Shown here one piece after another: positions 36,517 to 45,505 of a DNA stretch of 64,000 bases (position 1 is the first letter of the stretch; each line of letters starts with the position of its first letter). Where the stretch lies: the NCBI RefSeq assembly GCF_014109825.1, contig NZ_CP059576.1:2692001-2756000 (forward strand). The letters run 5' to 3'. This stretch comes from Legionella sp. PC997. GTDB lineage: Bacteria; Pseudomonadota; Gammaproteobacteria; Legionellales; Legionellaceae. Under the pieces are notes generated by a model. It worked only from the letters and a program-made list of their open reading frames with translations. It was not told where the DNA came from and did not search any database. Both the position numbers and the translations under genes were made by a program.

Positions 36517-38982
36517 ATGTCAGAAAAGAAAACTAAAGTTAAAACCAGTTATACCAAGGAGTCTCCTACTTTTCCCGTTGAAGCCAATTCTTCTATTCTT
36601 GCAAGTATATTTAAAGGATTACCAGGAAGTATTTATTGGAAAGATAAAAATGGAGTCTACTTGGGTTGTAATGACAACATGTTGGAAATGACTGGGATGA
36701 AGTCCATCATTGGGAAAACAGACTTCGAAATGCCATGGGCGGCTTCAGCAGAAACCATTCGTAATAATGATTTAAAAGTGATGTCACTTAATACTTCCTT
36801 AGAGTTGGAAGAAGCTGGAACCATAGCAAACGGACAACAAGTTGTGGTTTTAACCAGAAAAACTCCTCTCCGAGACGAAAAAGGTAATGTTATCGGTATT
36901 GTAGGGGTTTCCTTAAATATAACCAAACGTAAAAAACAGGAAGCCGATCTTCGTTCAAGCCAAGAAAAAACACAATCCACCTTGGAAAACATTCTTGCCC
37001 ACATGCCAGGCCATGTTTATTGGAAAGACAAAAATGGAGTGTATTTAGGTTGCAACAACCGACAGGCTCAGAATTTAGGATTTCAATTTGGTTATGAAAT
37101 TGTCGGAAAAACTGATTTTGATTTACCTTGGGGTGAGAATCAAGCGGAATTATTTCGCCAAAATGATCTTCATATCATGGAGACCGGTGAAACTGAAATC
37201 ATTGAAGAAAAAGCCCAAATTGATGGGAAAAAAGCCATTGTCTTAAGTCATAAATCACCGATGCGCAATAAAAAAGGGGAAATTACAGGAGTTTTAGGTA
37301 TTTCAATTAATATCACCGACAGGAAAAAAATTGAAGCGGAACTCAACATTGCTAAAGAGAAAGCTGAAGCAGCGAGTCTTGCAAAAACAGAGTTTCTCGA
37401 AAATATGCGTCACGACATACGTACCCCCCTTACTGGCATTGTGGGATTTGCAGATCTCATCAAATACGAAGCCCAAAGCTCTCGAATTAAAGAATATGCA
37501 GATAATCTAGTCGCATCAAGCCATGCGCTACTTGATTTTATGGACGATGTCCTTGAAGCAATTCATGTAAGTTCTGGCGAAGTCCCCAAAGTGAGGAAAA
37601 AATTTGTCCTACAAAAAGTAGCTCAGCACGTTATTGATCTTAACAAAGCCAAAGCATCTGCAAAGCACTTAGATTTATCGCTGGATTTTGATCCAAATAT
37701 TCCTAATTATCTCATCGGGGATCCCGTTCGAATTCATAGAATTCTTCTGGAATTGATTGCTAATTCACTAAATTTTACCGACTCAGGTTTTGTAACGCTA
37801 ACAGCTCAATTAGCAAAACAAGAAAACCGTGAGGTCGTCATTAAATTCATTGTTGAAGATAGCGGTATCGGCATTCCCAAGGACAAACAACAGGAAATTT
37901 TTCTACAATTTAAACGTTTAACGCCTTCCTACAAAGGAATTTATAAAGGGGCTGGTCTAGGGCTTGCTGTAATCAAACAATTTATTGATGAATTAGATGG
38001 AGAAATATACGTTGAAAGTACGGTTGCAAAAGGCACTTCATTTACTTGCGTCATTCCCTTAAAAACTGCACTTCTTGAGGATGAAACAGGTATCGATAAA
38101 GATTACATTGATACAACCATCCCAAGATTGGAGCAAAATATTACCCCCACCAATAAACATTCTGCTCCATTGCCAACCCCATTTAAACACCGTATCTTAC
38201 TGGTTGAAGACAATACCATTGCACAAACCATTGCCAAAGAAATGCTCCATCAGTGTGATTGTCAGGTCGATGTAGCAGCTGATGGGCAATCGGCCTTACA
38301 GCTTTGGAAGAAAAATAAGTATGATTTAATTTTTATGGATATTGGTTTGCCCGACATGGATGGATATCAAGTAACTCATCATATTCGAGTACAAGAAATC
38401 GCTAAAAATCATCATACCCCCATCATTGCATTAACAGCTCATATCGGTGAAGAAAACAAACAGCGATGCATTGAATCAGGTATAAACGCTGTCCTCAGCA
38501 AACCACTCACCCAAAAGAATTGTTTTGATATTTTGAACTCATTTATTCCCTCTATAGAAAAAGCAAATTCTCCCGAACATGGTCTTTTTGATTTACCAAC
38601 AAAAGAAGAACAATTTTTTCAGCTCGCTGATTTTCCCCTACTTGATGTTGAAGAAGGAATTAAAACTACTGGCACAGAAGCCACACTTTGCGGAATGCTT
38701 AACCTTATGTTAAGTCACTCTTTTGTTGAAGATGTGGTCTTGCTAAAAAGAGCACATGAGCAAGCTGACTGGGAAAAAATCCAAAAACTTGCTCATAAAA
38801 TAAAAGGCGGGGTAGTATATGTGGGCGCCATTCGTTTAAAAATGGCCTGCCAATATTTCGAGTACTATTGGAAATCAGGTCAACGCACTTTATTAGAACA
38901 GTTATATCAGCAAATCCTGCGCGTCATTGAGGAAACAACCTCTGAAATTAGAAAATGGATAAAAACAAAAGCACCCTATTAA
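36517..38982 (+). CDS. PAS-PAS hybrid sensor histidine kinase with receiver and HPt domains
   Basis: 821 residues from the ATG at 36517 (upstream in-frame ATG at 36499 and TTG at 36463 are possible). Order: two tandem PAS domains, each with YWKDKNGVYLGCN (about 30-145 and 155-275), a HisKA domain with H299 (MRHDIRTPL), a HATPase domain (DSGIGIP, GAGLGLAVIKQF), a receiver domain with D608 (FMDIGLPDMDGYQ) and an HPt domain with H760 (LAHKIKGG). No signal peptide or membrane helix is visible, so it senses something in the cytoplasm. It contains a full phosphorelay except the final DNA-binding regulator, and no such regulator gene adjoins. Confidence 0.92.
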   Translation: MSEKKTKVKTSYTKESPTFPVEANSSILASIFKGLPGSIYWKDKNGVYLGCNDNMLEMTGMKSIIGKTDFEMPWAASAETIRNNDLKVMSLNTSLELEEAGTIANGQQVVVLTRKTPLRDEKGNVIGIVGVSLNITKRKKQEADLRSSQEKTQSTLENILAHMPGHVYWKDKNGVYLGCNNRQAQNLGFQFGYEIVGKTDFDLPWGENQAELFRQNDLHIMETGETEIIEEKAQIDGKKAIVLSHKSPMRNKKGEITGVLGISINITDRKKIEAELNIAKEKAEAASLAKTEFLENMRHDIRTPLTGIVGFADLIKYEAQSSRIKEYADNLVASSHALLDFMDDVLEAIHVSSGEVPKVRKKFVLQKVAQHVIDLNKAKASAKHLDLSLDFDPNIPNYLIGDPVRIHRILLELIANSLNFTDSGFVTLTAQLAKQENREVVIKFIVEDSGIGIPKDKQQEIFLQFKRLTPSYKGIYKGAGLGLAVIKQFIDELDGEIYVESTVAKGTSFTCVIPLKTALLEDETGIDKDYIDTTIPRLEQNITPTNKHSAPLPTPFKHRILLVEDNTIAQTIAKEMLHQCDCQVDVAADGQSALQLWKKNKYDLIFMDIGLPDMDGYQVTHHIRVQEIAKNHHTPIIALTAHIGEENKQRCIESGINAVLSKPLTQKNCFDILNSFIPSIEKANSPEHGLFDLPTKEEQFFQLADFPLLDVEEGIKTTGTEATLCGMLNLMLSHSFVEDVVLLKRAHEQADWEKIQKLAHKIKGGVVYVGAIRLKMACQYFEYYWKSGQRTLLEQLYQQILRVIEETTSEIRKWIKTKAPY

Positions 38983-39081
38983 TCAATCTAGCATAGGGGT
39001 AGTGCAGCGGAACTCGAATTGAAAGGTGAATAATCACTTAATCGCGGGTTCCCCTGCCAGAGTTAAACAATTTGGATGAAC

Positions 39082-39855
39082 TTAAAAACTCCCAATTACC
39101 GACTCACTCTCTGAAACAACCTCGTGAACCAATTTCAGATTCTCTACAGGTGTTTTTACAGGATATTTTTTAAAGCGAAGTGCAACAGGCCTTAAGTAGT
39201 TTGGATAATAAGGTTTTATTAAATACTCATAAGTGGCAGCCATCGCCTTATTTCTGCCACTGGGATACACTTCGAAATCATAAGCTTTTTCAGTCCACAA
39301 ACACATTACCGAACACTCCTCAATCAAATAATCAAGACAGAGATTAAAGGCTCGTTCATGGTCGACCTCTGCAGCAGAAAATCGGCTCAAGTACCGGGTT
39401 AAAAATTCATCGATATTAGCATTAATTGCATTATGAAATGATGCATTGGAATTATATTCCTTTTGCACACGGAGATGATGTTCAATATAATTTTGACTGT
39501 TATACCAATCATCCCAGCGCATAATTTCAAAAGGAATGGTTAATTCATTATAAGCCCTTTCATTTCGTTTCAACCAATCGTCCCCTTCTTTTACAGCTAA
39601 CTGATATAACTCCTCAGGATCAGAATGATTCATAATACCAATTGTGTGACGTTGAACACTATCATCAACAAGAATGGTACATTGTTTAAAAGAGGCGTTA
39701 ATTAATTTAATAACTGCTGCAAATTTTTCGCTCTCATGAATTGCTTGTCCAACGCTAATTGGCATAAGACAAGAAGATTGAGGAAATAGCTTTCGCTCTT
39801 CTGCTGGATTTTCTCTAAAGGAGGCCTTTACAATCCTGTTATCAATTAAGCTCAT
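39082..39855 (-). CDS. tRNA-dependent cyclodipeptide synthase (XYP subfamily)
   Basis: 257 residues. Matching cyclodipeptide synthase positions, the catalytic Ser is S34 in MPISVGQ (the S-x-G-[N/X] element of AlbC), Y176 and E180 are in DYLIEE, and Y197-P198 follows as VYPSG; the residue at the N40 position is Q37, giving the X-Y-P signature. Other family blocks are CTILVDDSVQRHT and KEGDDWLKRN. Such enzymes use two aminoacyl-tRNAs to make cyclodipeptides. I chose the ATG at 39855, because AAGGAGG lies nine bases upstream. No tailoring oxidase or methyltransferase adjoins. A structure is known for a Fluoribacter dumoffii member, and the match is from memory. Confidence 0.85.
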   Translation of the reverse strand: MSLIDNRIVKASFRENPAEERKLFPQSSCLMPISVGQAIHESEKFAAVIKLINASFKQCTILVDDSVQRHTIGIMNHSDPEELYQLAVKEGDDWLKRNERAYNELTIPFEIMRWDDWYNSQNYIEHHLRVQKEYNSNASFHNAINANIDEFLTRYLSRFSAAEVDHERAFNLCLDYLIEECSVMCLWTEKAYDFEVYPSGRNKAMAATYEYLIKPYYPNYLRPVALRFKKYPVKTPVENLKLVHEVVSESESVIGSF

Positions 39856-40045
39856 GCTTTTAAACCTCCTTTTGAATTGCTTATTACTACTTTCTGCATA
39901 AAAATAAACCATATTTTATTAGATAAAAATCATTTTGTCTATTAGTTAATCACTTGCCAGCATCAATTACATAATAATTACTTAATGTTAATATTGTATA
40001 ATTTGTGTAATATATGTAAATATAAATCCTAACAGCGAGTATAAA

Positions 40046-41197
40046 ATGTCTTATAGAATAGATAATTCTGGTGGTGGTAACTGCGGATTTTATGCTTTTG
40101 CTATAGGTTTAATCAATACCATTAAAAACGAGCACGCCATCCACCAAACAAGCGCAACATACAACAGATGGAAAGAAGAAGGTCTTAGTAACGTAAACTT
40201 GCAGGACATTCTGGATGTTGATTTAAATCAATTATATCACTCCCCTAGAAATTATAAAAATGCACTCTTGTTTGAATTACAAACGTCGTTAAGAAACATC
40301 GTCTTTAATATATATAAAAACGAGCTGATTAATAGGAAAAAAGGAGAGGACGTTTTACAAGATGGACGAGCAAGAATTGAAGCGACCCCCGTTTACGATA
40401 AATTTAGAGAATTGGTTCACTTTTATTTAGATAATCAGGATTCACTCGCTGAAATAAGTCAGTTTAATGAATTAGCTTTATCCCCTGAAGTTCTTTCCTT
40501 AGCAGAAAAAACCGCTCAAACATTACGTGTTAAACTTGAAAATCCATCTTCTGATAAACCCGATATGATCGAACTACAGCATCTTCGAGATGTAGTATTG
40601 CGGGATGTGCTTTCTGAAGATAAAGTAAATCCTGATTCTGTGATTCTAAAAGGAGTAGAAAAAATTAAGGAATCAGGAAGATGGGCCACACATGATGATT
40701 TAAAAGAAATAGCAGCGCATCTTGATGTGAACCTTCACGTGGTAGGTAAAGAAAATGGGGCCTCTAGACCTCTTCTACCTACTATTACCCTAAATAATGA
40801 AGATAATGCCCATTGGACCACCAGCGTTGAACAATTAACTCCCTCCACCGCTAAATCCTCTAAAGAAGGGTATGTGGAAAAAGAAGAATATGTGGAAAAA
40901 TCACCTGTCTCCAAGAAAGATGAAAGACCTTTTTCAGAAAAAGAAGAACAAGTAATAAACGCAACTGTAAGTGCTCAAGGGGAACAAGATAAAGTTAACC
41001 TCTATCGAGAAAATATAACTCAACTTATTCAAACTGCATCCAGTTTAGGTTTGTTTTCTCAAGTTAAAAATAAAATTGATCTTGATAAAATTGATAAAGC
41101 AGAGGCTCTTAAAAACGAACAGGGTGAACAAGTAGAATCCGATGAGGCTTTTGCCGAACGTTTACAAGAAGCAGAGTTAAGACGAGTTTTGGGATAA
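40046..41197 (+). CDS. OTU-like cysteine protease, candidate Dot/Icm effector deubiquitinase
   Basis: 383 residues. The N terminus reads DNSGGGNCGFYAFAIG, the OTU nucleophile motif with C13; later RWATHDDLKEIAAHLDVNLHVV (about 212-233) and NEDNAHWTT with H256 match the C-terminal OTU blocks. Between them is a long helical insert (about 60-190), as in Legionella OTU effectors of the Lot family. The C-terminal third is disordered and Glu/Lys rich, with an acidic stretch near the end (EQGEQVESDEAFAERLQEAE) resembling an E-block translocation signal. It is divergent from the cyclodipeptide synthase gene (190-base gap). Deubiquitinase activity is inferred from the motifs. Confidence 0.82.
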   Translation: MSYRIDNSGGGNCGFYAFAIGLINTIKNEHAIHQTSATYNRWKEEGLSNVNLQDILDVDLNQLYHSPRNYKNALLFELQTSLRNIVFNIYKNELINRKKGEDVLQDGRARIEATPVYDKFRELVHFYLDNQDSLAEISQFNELALSPEVLSLAEKTAQTLRVKLENPSSDKPDMIELQHLRDVVLRDVLSEDKVNPDSVILKGVEKIKESGRWATHDDLKEIAAHLDVNLHVVGKENGASRPLLPTITLNNEDNAHWTTSVEQLTPSTAKSSKEGYVEKEEYVEKSPVSKKDERPFSEKEEQVINATVSAQGEQDKVNLYRENITQLIQTASSLGLFSQVKNKIDLDKIDKAEALKNEQGEQVESDEAFAERLQEAELRRVLG

Positions 41198-41210
41198 GAA
41201 TCCCAAAACT
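41185..41210 (+). terminator. Hairpin over the OTU gene stop codon
   Basis: AGTTTTGGGA (41185-41194) pairs perfectly with TCCCAAAACT (41201-41210) around a TAAGAA loop that contains the stop codon. No U-tract follows, so termination is uncertain. Confidence 0.5.
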
Positions 41211-41302
41211 GTCACCATACAAAAAATCTCACCCACCCACTTGTCCTATTCTTCCATTTTAACTATTTTATAAAAATTACCTATTCATTAAGGTATATTA
41301 TA

Positions 41303-41809
41303 ATGAGCAGCATTCAACGTTTTATTAAAGCACAGCAAGGCCAAGGTAGGAATATTTCATTTCAGCAAGCGTACGCTGAACTTGAAGCCGGAAGGAAAAA
41401 AAGCCACTGGATATGGTATATCTTTCCCCAATTGAAACAGCTTGGCTTCAGTCCAATAGCACAACATTTTGGTATTTCTGATTTGAAAGAAGCCTGTGAT
41501 TATTTACAAAATGAATTACTTTTTCGTAATTATCATGCAATTGCTCAGTTGGTAGAACAACAATTAAAAAAACAGATTCCAATTGTATTCCTGATGCAGG
41601 GAGAGATTGACACCCTGAAACTAGTCTCCAGTATCACCCTATTTCGAGAAGCGGCTTCTTTTCTGTCACGACAAGAAAATACCTCTCAGAACTTTGATGA
41701 CCTAATAAGTTGTTGTGACCAGATTCTAAATGAAACCTCAAAACAAGGTTATATTGCCTGTAAGCGGACGCTTAGTTTTGTGCAGGATCAAAAAAACCAC
41801 CATCATTAG
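41303..41809 (+). CDS. DUF1810 family protein
   Basis: 168 residues that match the DUF1810 pattern: IQRFIKAQ, FQQAYAELEAGRKKSHWIWYIFPQLKQLG (key portions), SDLKEACDYL and VSSITLFREAA. The family is widespread in bacteria and eukaryotic microbes and has no defined activity. Cytoplasmic, no targeting signal. Weak ribosome binding site (AAGGTATATTATA). Confidence 0.8.
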   Translation: MSSIQRFIKAQQGQGRNISFQQAYAELEAGRKKSHWIWYIFPQLKQLGFSPIAQHFGISDLKEACDYLQNELLFRNYHAIAQLVEQQLKKQIPIVFLMQGEIDTLKLVSSITLFREAASFLSRQENTSQNFDDLISCCDQILNETSKQGYIACKRTLSFVQDQKNHHH

Positions 41810-42076
41810 GAGTTTTTACATTTGTGAAAACAAACCAAATTTAATGAAACGATTAGCGTGCTAGTTTTTTCCTAAAACAATTTTCAAACTTGAGAACGGT
41901 GAACTCTTTTTGTTGTATCTCCTTGCTCAATTTTACTGTGTTGTAATAAAGACACTATAATATGATTAAAAGGTTCTTCCAATTAGTTCAGGACCAATAC
42001 TTTCTCATTTGGAGGTATAGAACTAAATGGAGGATTTCTTTAAATATTTAACATACTCTTTTATGGATGGCTTGAT

Positions 42077-43552
42077 TTGATACCTTATATACAGCGTAGT
42101 TCTTACTTAAAATTACCTCCTAATTTTTATGAAGTGATTGAGCCCACACCCATTATAGATCCTTATTTAATCAAATTTAATCAAGAGTTAGCTTCTTATC
42201 TTTGTGCTCCCCATTCCCCTTCGTTTAGGGAATCAGACATAGTCCCTTTTTATGCCGGAAATGTGGTTCCTCCACATCTTGAAACTATTGCATTAGCCTA
42301 CGCGGGACATCAGTTTGGATACTACGTTCCTCTTTTAGGTGATGGTCGTGCCGTATTACTTGGTGAAATACGCAGCCAAGATGGAACTCTATGGGATATT
42401 CAACTCAAAGGTTCTGGAAAAACAATGTTTTCGCGTACTGGTGATGGCAGAGCGCCACTTTCTGCTGTGTTAAGAGAATATCTAATCAGTGAGGCAATGC
42501 ATGGCTTAAATATTCCAACCACTCGTTGCTTGGCTGCAATTGCAAGCAAAGAACAAATTTATCGACAAAACGGTCCAGTACCATTAGGTGTTTTAACCCG
42601 AGTAGCTTCAAGTAGCTTACGAGTGGGCTCTTTCGAATATGCTGCAGCTCAAAAAGACGATCAGTTACTTAGAGCTTTGGCTAACTATGCTCTTGAAAGA
42701 CACTACCCTGAACTTTTACCCAGTGCGAACCCTTATCTTGAATTATTTAAAAAAGTTGTTGATCGACAAGCACATCTTATTGCGGAATGGATGGGAGTAG
42801 GCTTTATTCATGGAGTCATGAATACGGATAATATGACCATATCGGGAGAAACGATAGATTATGGTCCCTGTGCTTTCATGGACGAATTTGATTTTGGTAC
42901 GGTATACAGTTCTATTGATGTTATGGGACGTTATGCTTATGGAAATCAAGCAGCCATCGCAAAATGGAATTTAGCACAATTGAGTCTGGCTTTACTTCCG
43001 CTATTTAAAGACGAGAGGGATCTGCAACCCATGCAAGAAGCGCTTCACTCATTTACAGAGCGGTTCTCTAAATATTGGAATAAAAAAGTAAGAGAGAAAT
43101 TAGGACTCTTTGATGAGAATATTCAACCGGTTGAGCTTATCAAAACCTTCTTCGAATTATTACAACAACATAAACCAGATTTTACAAATATTTTTCGTCT
43201 CCTGAGTAAAGCCCTCGACTCTGAGCGCTCTCAACTCGATGTAATCAATGCATTAGGAAATCAACCCAGCAGCAAACAGTGGGTTTCTGATTGGGTGAAT
43301 TGTATTAAACAACAAAAAATTGGGATCAACGAAATACAAAATAAAATGAACCGGGTAAATCCTGCTTATATTCCCAGAAACCATTTAGTTGAAAACGCAA
43401 TTCGAGATTTCATTGAGCAAAACGACAACACCTCAATGGATAGTCTTTTAACGGTCTTAAAAAATCCTTATCATCAACAAAAAGACACAGAACATTTACA
43501 ATGTTTGCCCTTGCCTCATGAGCGAGTCTACCAAACATTCTGTGGCACTTAG
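42077..43552 (+). CDS. selO: SelO-family protein adenylyltransferase (YdiU)
   Basis: 491 residues. SelO is a pseudokinase-fold enzyme that transfers AMP to Ser/Thr/Tyr residues and responds to oxidative stress. The signature block LKGSGKTMFSRTGDGRAPLSAVLREYLISEAMHGL (key parts) and the metal/nucleotide region GVMNTDNMTISGETIDYGPCAFMDEF are well conserved. The start is TTG at 42077, supported by GGATGG six bases upstream; no ATG is in frame nearby. The family often ends with a Cys residue, seen here as FCGT. Convergent with a GNAT gene. Confidence 0.92.
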   Translation: MIPYIQRSSYLKLPPNFYEVIEPTPIIDPYLIKFNQELASYLCAPHSPSFRESDIVPFYAGNVVPPHLETIALAYAGHQFGYYVPLLGDGRAVLLGEIRSQDGTLWDIQLKGSGKTMFSRTGDGRAPLSAVLREYLISEAMHGLNIPTTRCLAAIASKEQIYRQNGPVPLGVLTRVASSSLRVGSFEYAAAQKDDQLLRALANYALERHYPELLPSANPYLELFKKVVDRQAHLIAEWMGVGFIHGVMNTDNMTISGETIDYGPCAFMDEFDFGTVYSSIDVMGRYAYGNQAAIAKWNLAQLSLALLPLFKDERDLQPMQEALHSFTERFSKYWNKKVREKLGLFDENIQPVELIKTFFELLQQHKPDFTNIFRLLSKALDSERSQLDVINALGNQPSSKQWVSDWVNCIKQQKIGINEIQNKMNRVNPAYIPRNHLVENAIRDFIEQNDNTSMDSLLTVLKNPYHQQKDTEHLQCLPLPHERVYQTFCGT

Positions 43553-43628
43553 CTTAGCAGCACAGCGTAATCCCGGATTTAGCCATTCGACTTACCACAA
43601 AAACAGGGTTTTGTGCTGCCCGGGTTAC
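43553..43628. repeat. Dispersed palindromic repeat between convergent genes
   Basis: AGCAGCACAGCGTAATCCCGG and GGGTTTTGTGCTGCCCGGGTTAC (about 43557-43627) form an imperfect inverted repeat of the CCCGGG family, between selO and the convergent acetyltransferase gene. Confidence 0.55.
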
Positions 43629-43640
43629 ACAAAAATAAAA

Positions 43641-44165
43641 TTAAAGTATTTTTTGATAAAGAACTTCTTTTAATAAAGCGCCATCCTCATAAAATTCTGC
43701 TAATTTAGTGGAGGTTGTTGCTTCAAAACCTAAAGCATCATAGAATTTTCGTGCTTGAATATTGTCTTCAAATACCCAGAGCAATATTTTTTTGTATCCC
43801 TGATTTGCAAGTTCAGAAATTGCTGCGAGGCATAATTGGGTACCCAATCCTCTCCGCCAGTACTCAGGATTCAAATAAATTGCACTGATTTCTCCCATCG
43901 TATCATCAGCACTAAAATCACGAAAAGGACAAATACTCGCAAAACCAACAATTTGGTTATGAACTTCCATGACTAATACTTTAACTTCCTGTTCTATCAA
44001 ATCATGCCACTGCTGAGTTCGCTCTTTTAGGGACAGATTTTGTAATATAATTTCGGGAATAAAATCTCGATACATTTTTTGCCAGGAACAGATATGAATT
44101 TGTGCTATAGCCTCGGCATCATCTAATGTCGCTGTTCGGATATTGGGCATTACATTTTTAGTCAT
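43641..44165 (-). CDS. GNAT family N-acetyltransferase
   Basis: 174 residues with the GNAT fold: IRTATLDDAEAIAQIHICSW at the start, then IYLNPEYWRRGLGTQLC (motif A, acetyl-CoA binding R/Q-x-x-G-x-G) and WVFEDNIQARKFYDALGF. The substrate cannot be told. AAGG lies nine bases before the ATG. Convergent with selO; divergent from sodC, which starts about 140 bases away. Confidence 0.88.
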   Translation of the reverse strand: MTKNVMPNIRTATLDDAEAIAQIHICSWQKMYRDFIPEIILQNLSLKERTQQWHDLIEQEVKVLVMEVHNQIVGFASICPFRDFSADDTMGEISAIYLNPEYWRRGLGTQLCLAAISELANQGYKKILLWVFEDNIQARKFYDALGFEATTSTKLAEFYEDGALLKEVLYQKIL

Positions 44166-44301
44166 AATAAAAACCTTAAAGACGCAATTAATTTCTATTT
44201 GCAGATAAATTATTCACGTTTTTTAAAATTCAACTTTAGATAATCTAATATGTAATATGCTATGTTAGAATGGAAAAATTGTCACTAAAAAGGATTTAGC
44301 T

Positions 44302-44802
44302 ATGGATAAAATCAAAAAGAAAAAACAAATAATCATTGGGGCTTTTGCCTTATTTTTTTCGTCAATAGTCACTGCAGAAACAGTCACTAGCGATGTGGCT
44401 ACCACAAATGGAGCTTCAGTAGGAAAAATCGTGTTTGAAGATGGCAAATATGGATTACTTATTACCCCTCAACTGACCGGACTTCCTGCGGGTATTCATG
44501 GTTTTCACATCCATCAACATCCTGATTGTGGTGACCACGCTAAAAATGCAGGTTCTCATTTGGACCCAATGAACACCCAAAAACATCTTGGTCCATTTAA
44601 CCAAGGTCATTTAGGTGATTTACCGGTATTAATGGTTGATAGCAATGGAGTCGCTAATGTGCCAATGTTAGCACCTCGCTTAACTACCAAAGACATCAAA
44701 GGACACTCCATCATGGTTCACGCGGGCGGAGATAATTACAGCGATAATCCTCCTTTAGGAGGTGGTGGTGATCGTATTGCATGTGGAAAAATCCCTTCAT
44801 AG
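44302..44802 (+). CDS. sodC: Periplasmic Cu/Zn superoxide dismutase
   Basis: 166 residues with a signal peptide (about 1-25, ending TAET). Copper and zinc ligands are recognisable: GFHIHQH (two Cu His and the bridging His region), HAKNAGSHLDP with Zn His, and IMVHAGGDNYSD with Asp and the last Cu His. DCG and IACGK hold the disulfide cysteines. In Legionella SodC protects the periplasm from superoxide made by host phagocytes. Monocistronic. Confidence 0.94.
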   Translation: MDKIKKKKQIIIGAFALFFSSIVTAETVTSDVATTNGASVGKIVFEDGKYGLLITPQLTGLPAGIHGFHIHQHPDCGDHAKNAGSHLDPMNTQKHLGPFNQGHLGDLPVLMVDSNGVANVPMLAPRLTTKDIKGHSIMVHAGGDNYSDNPPLGGGGDRIACGKIPS

Positions 44803-44936
44803 CAAGAAAAGAGTTTATCCGGATTCAGATATAATCTCATCCGGATTTCCATATTTGTGAATTTTTTATTTAAAGTATTTTCTTTCTTATTATTAATTGG
44901 CATGATACGCCCCAAAATAATAATAAGGGAAATGTG

Positions 44937-45425
44937 ATGTCTAGTTTTTTTTCAAAAATTGAATCAACCTGGCGAGGATACTCTAGCCTGAGAGCTAAAT
45001 ATGCTAATTTAATTCCTATACCGGAACCCTCCTATTTTCGTCCTATTCATGACATATCTACTTTTACTGACTTACTTGTCCGTCCTATTCACAGCCCACT
45101 TTGGTTAGGTGTGAATGCGTTATTGCTCTTTTTGAAAAGTTTTATTTATTTAGCCGCTACTGCATTATTACTAATACCTGCTTTATTATTAGCAGTTTTT
45201 GCACCCCGATCCCAAATAAGTGCGGGTGCTTGTTCCTCATTTAAAGCAAGCGCAGCACATACAATTGTAGATGCAACCATGGGTGTTATTGCAACATGCG
45301 CCGCACTCGCTTCTATTGTTTTTAATCCAATATATTTACTTACTCGATGTCTAAGCACTGTGGTTGAACACTTAAATGAAGTGACGGAATCCTGTTGTGG
45401 ACTAACTATTGCGCGATTTAATTAA
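44937..45425 (+). CDS. Membrane protein of unknown function, possible effector
   Basis: 162 residues from the ATG at 44937 (AAGGGAAATGTG upstream). The first ~60 residues are polar, then come three hydrophobic segments (about 57-87 as a hairpin, and 107-135), then a short tail containing two cysteines (SCCGL). There is no N-terminal signal peptide. Internal hydrophobic hairpins with polar ends resemble Dot/Icm effectors that insert into host membranes. No domain recognised. Confidence 0.6.
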   Translation: MSSFFSKIESTWRGYSSLRAKYANLIPIPEPSYFRPIHDISTFTDLLVRPIHSPLWLGVNALLLFLKSFIYLAATALLLIPALLLAVFAPRSQISAGACSSFKASAAHTIVDATMGVIATCAALASIVFNPIYLLTRCLSTVVEHLNEVTESCCGLTIARFN

Positions 45426-45505
45426 TTAGTAAATTTAATTCAAAACATGAAGCGAAATCTGAGTCAAATTGAGTGCAGCTCCTTTTCGCTTCACCTATAG
45501 AATTA

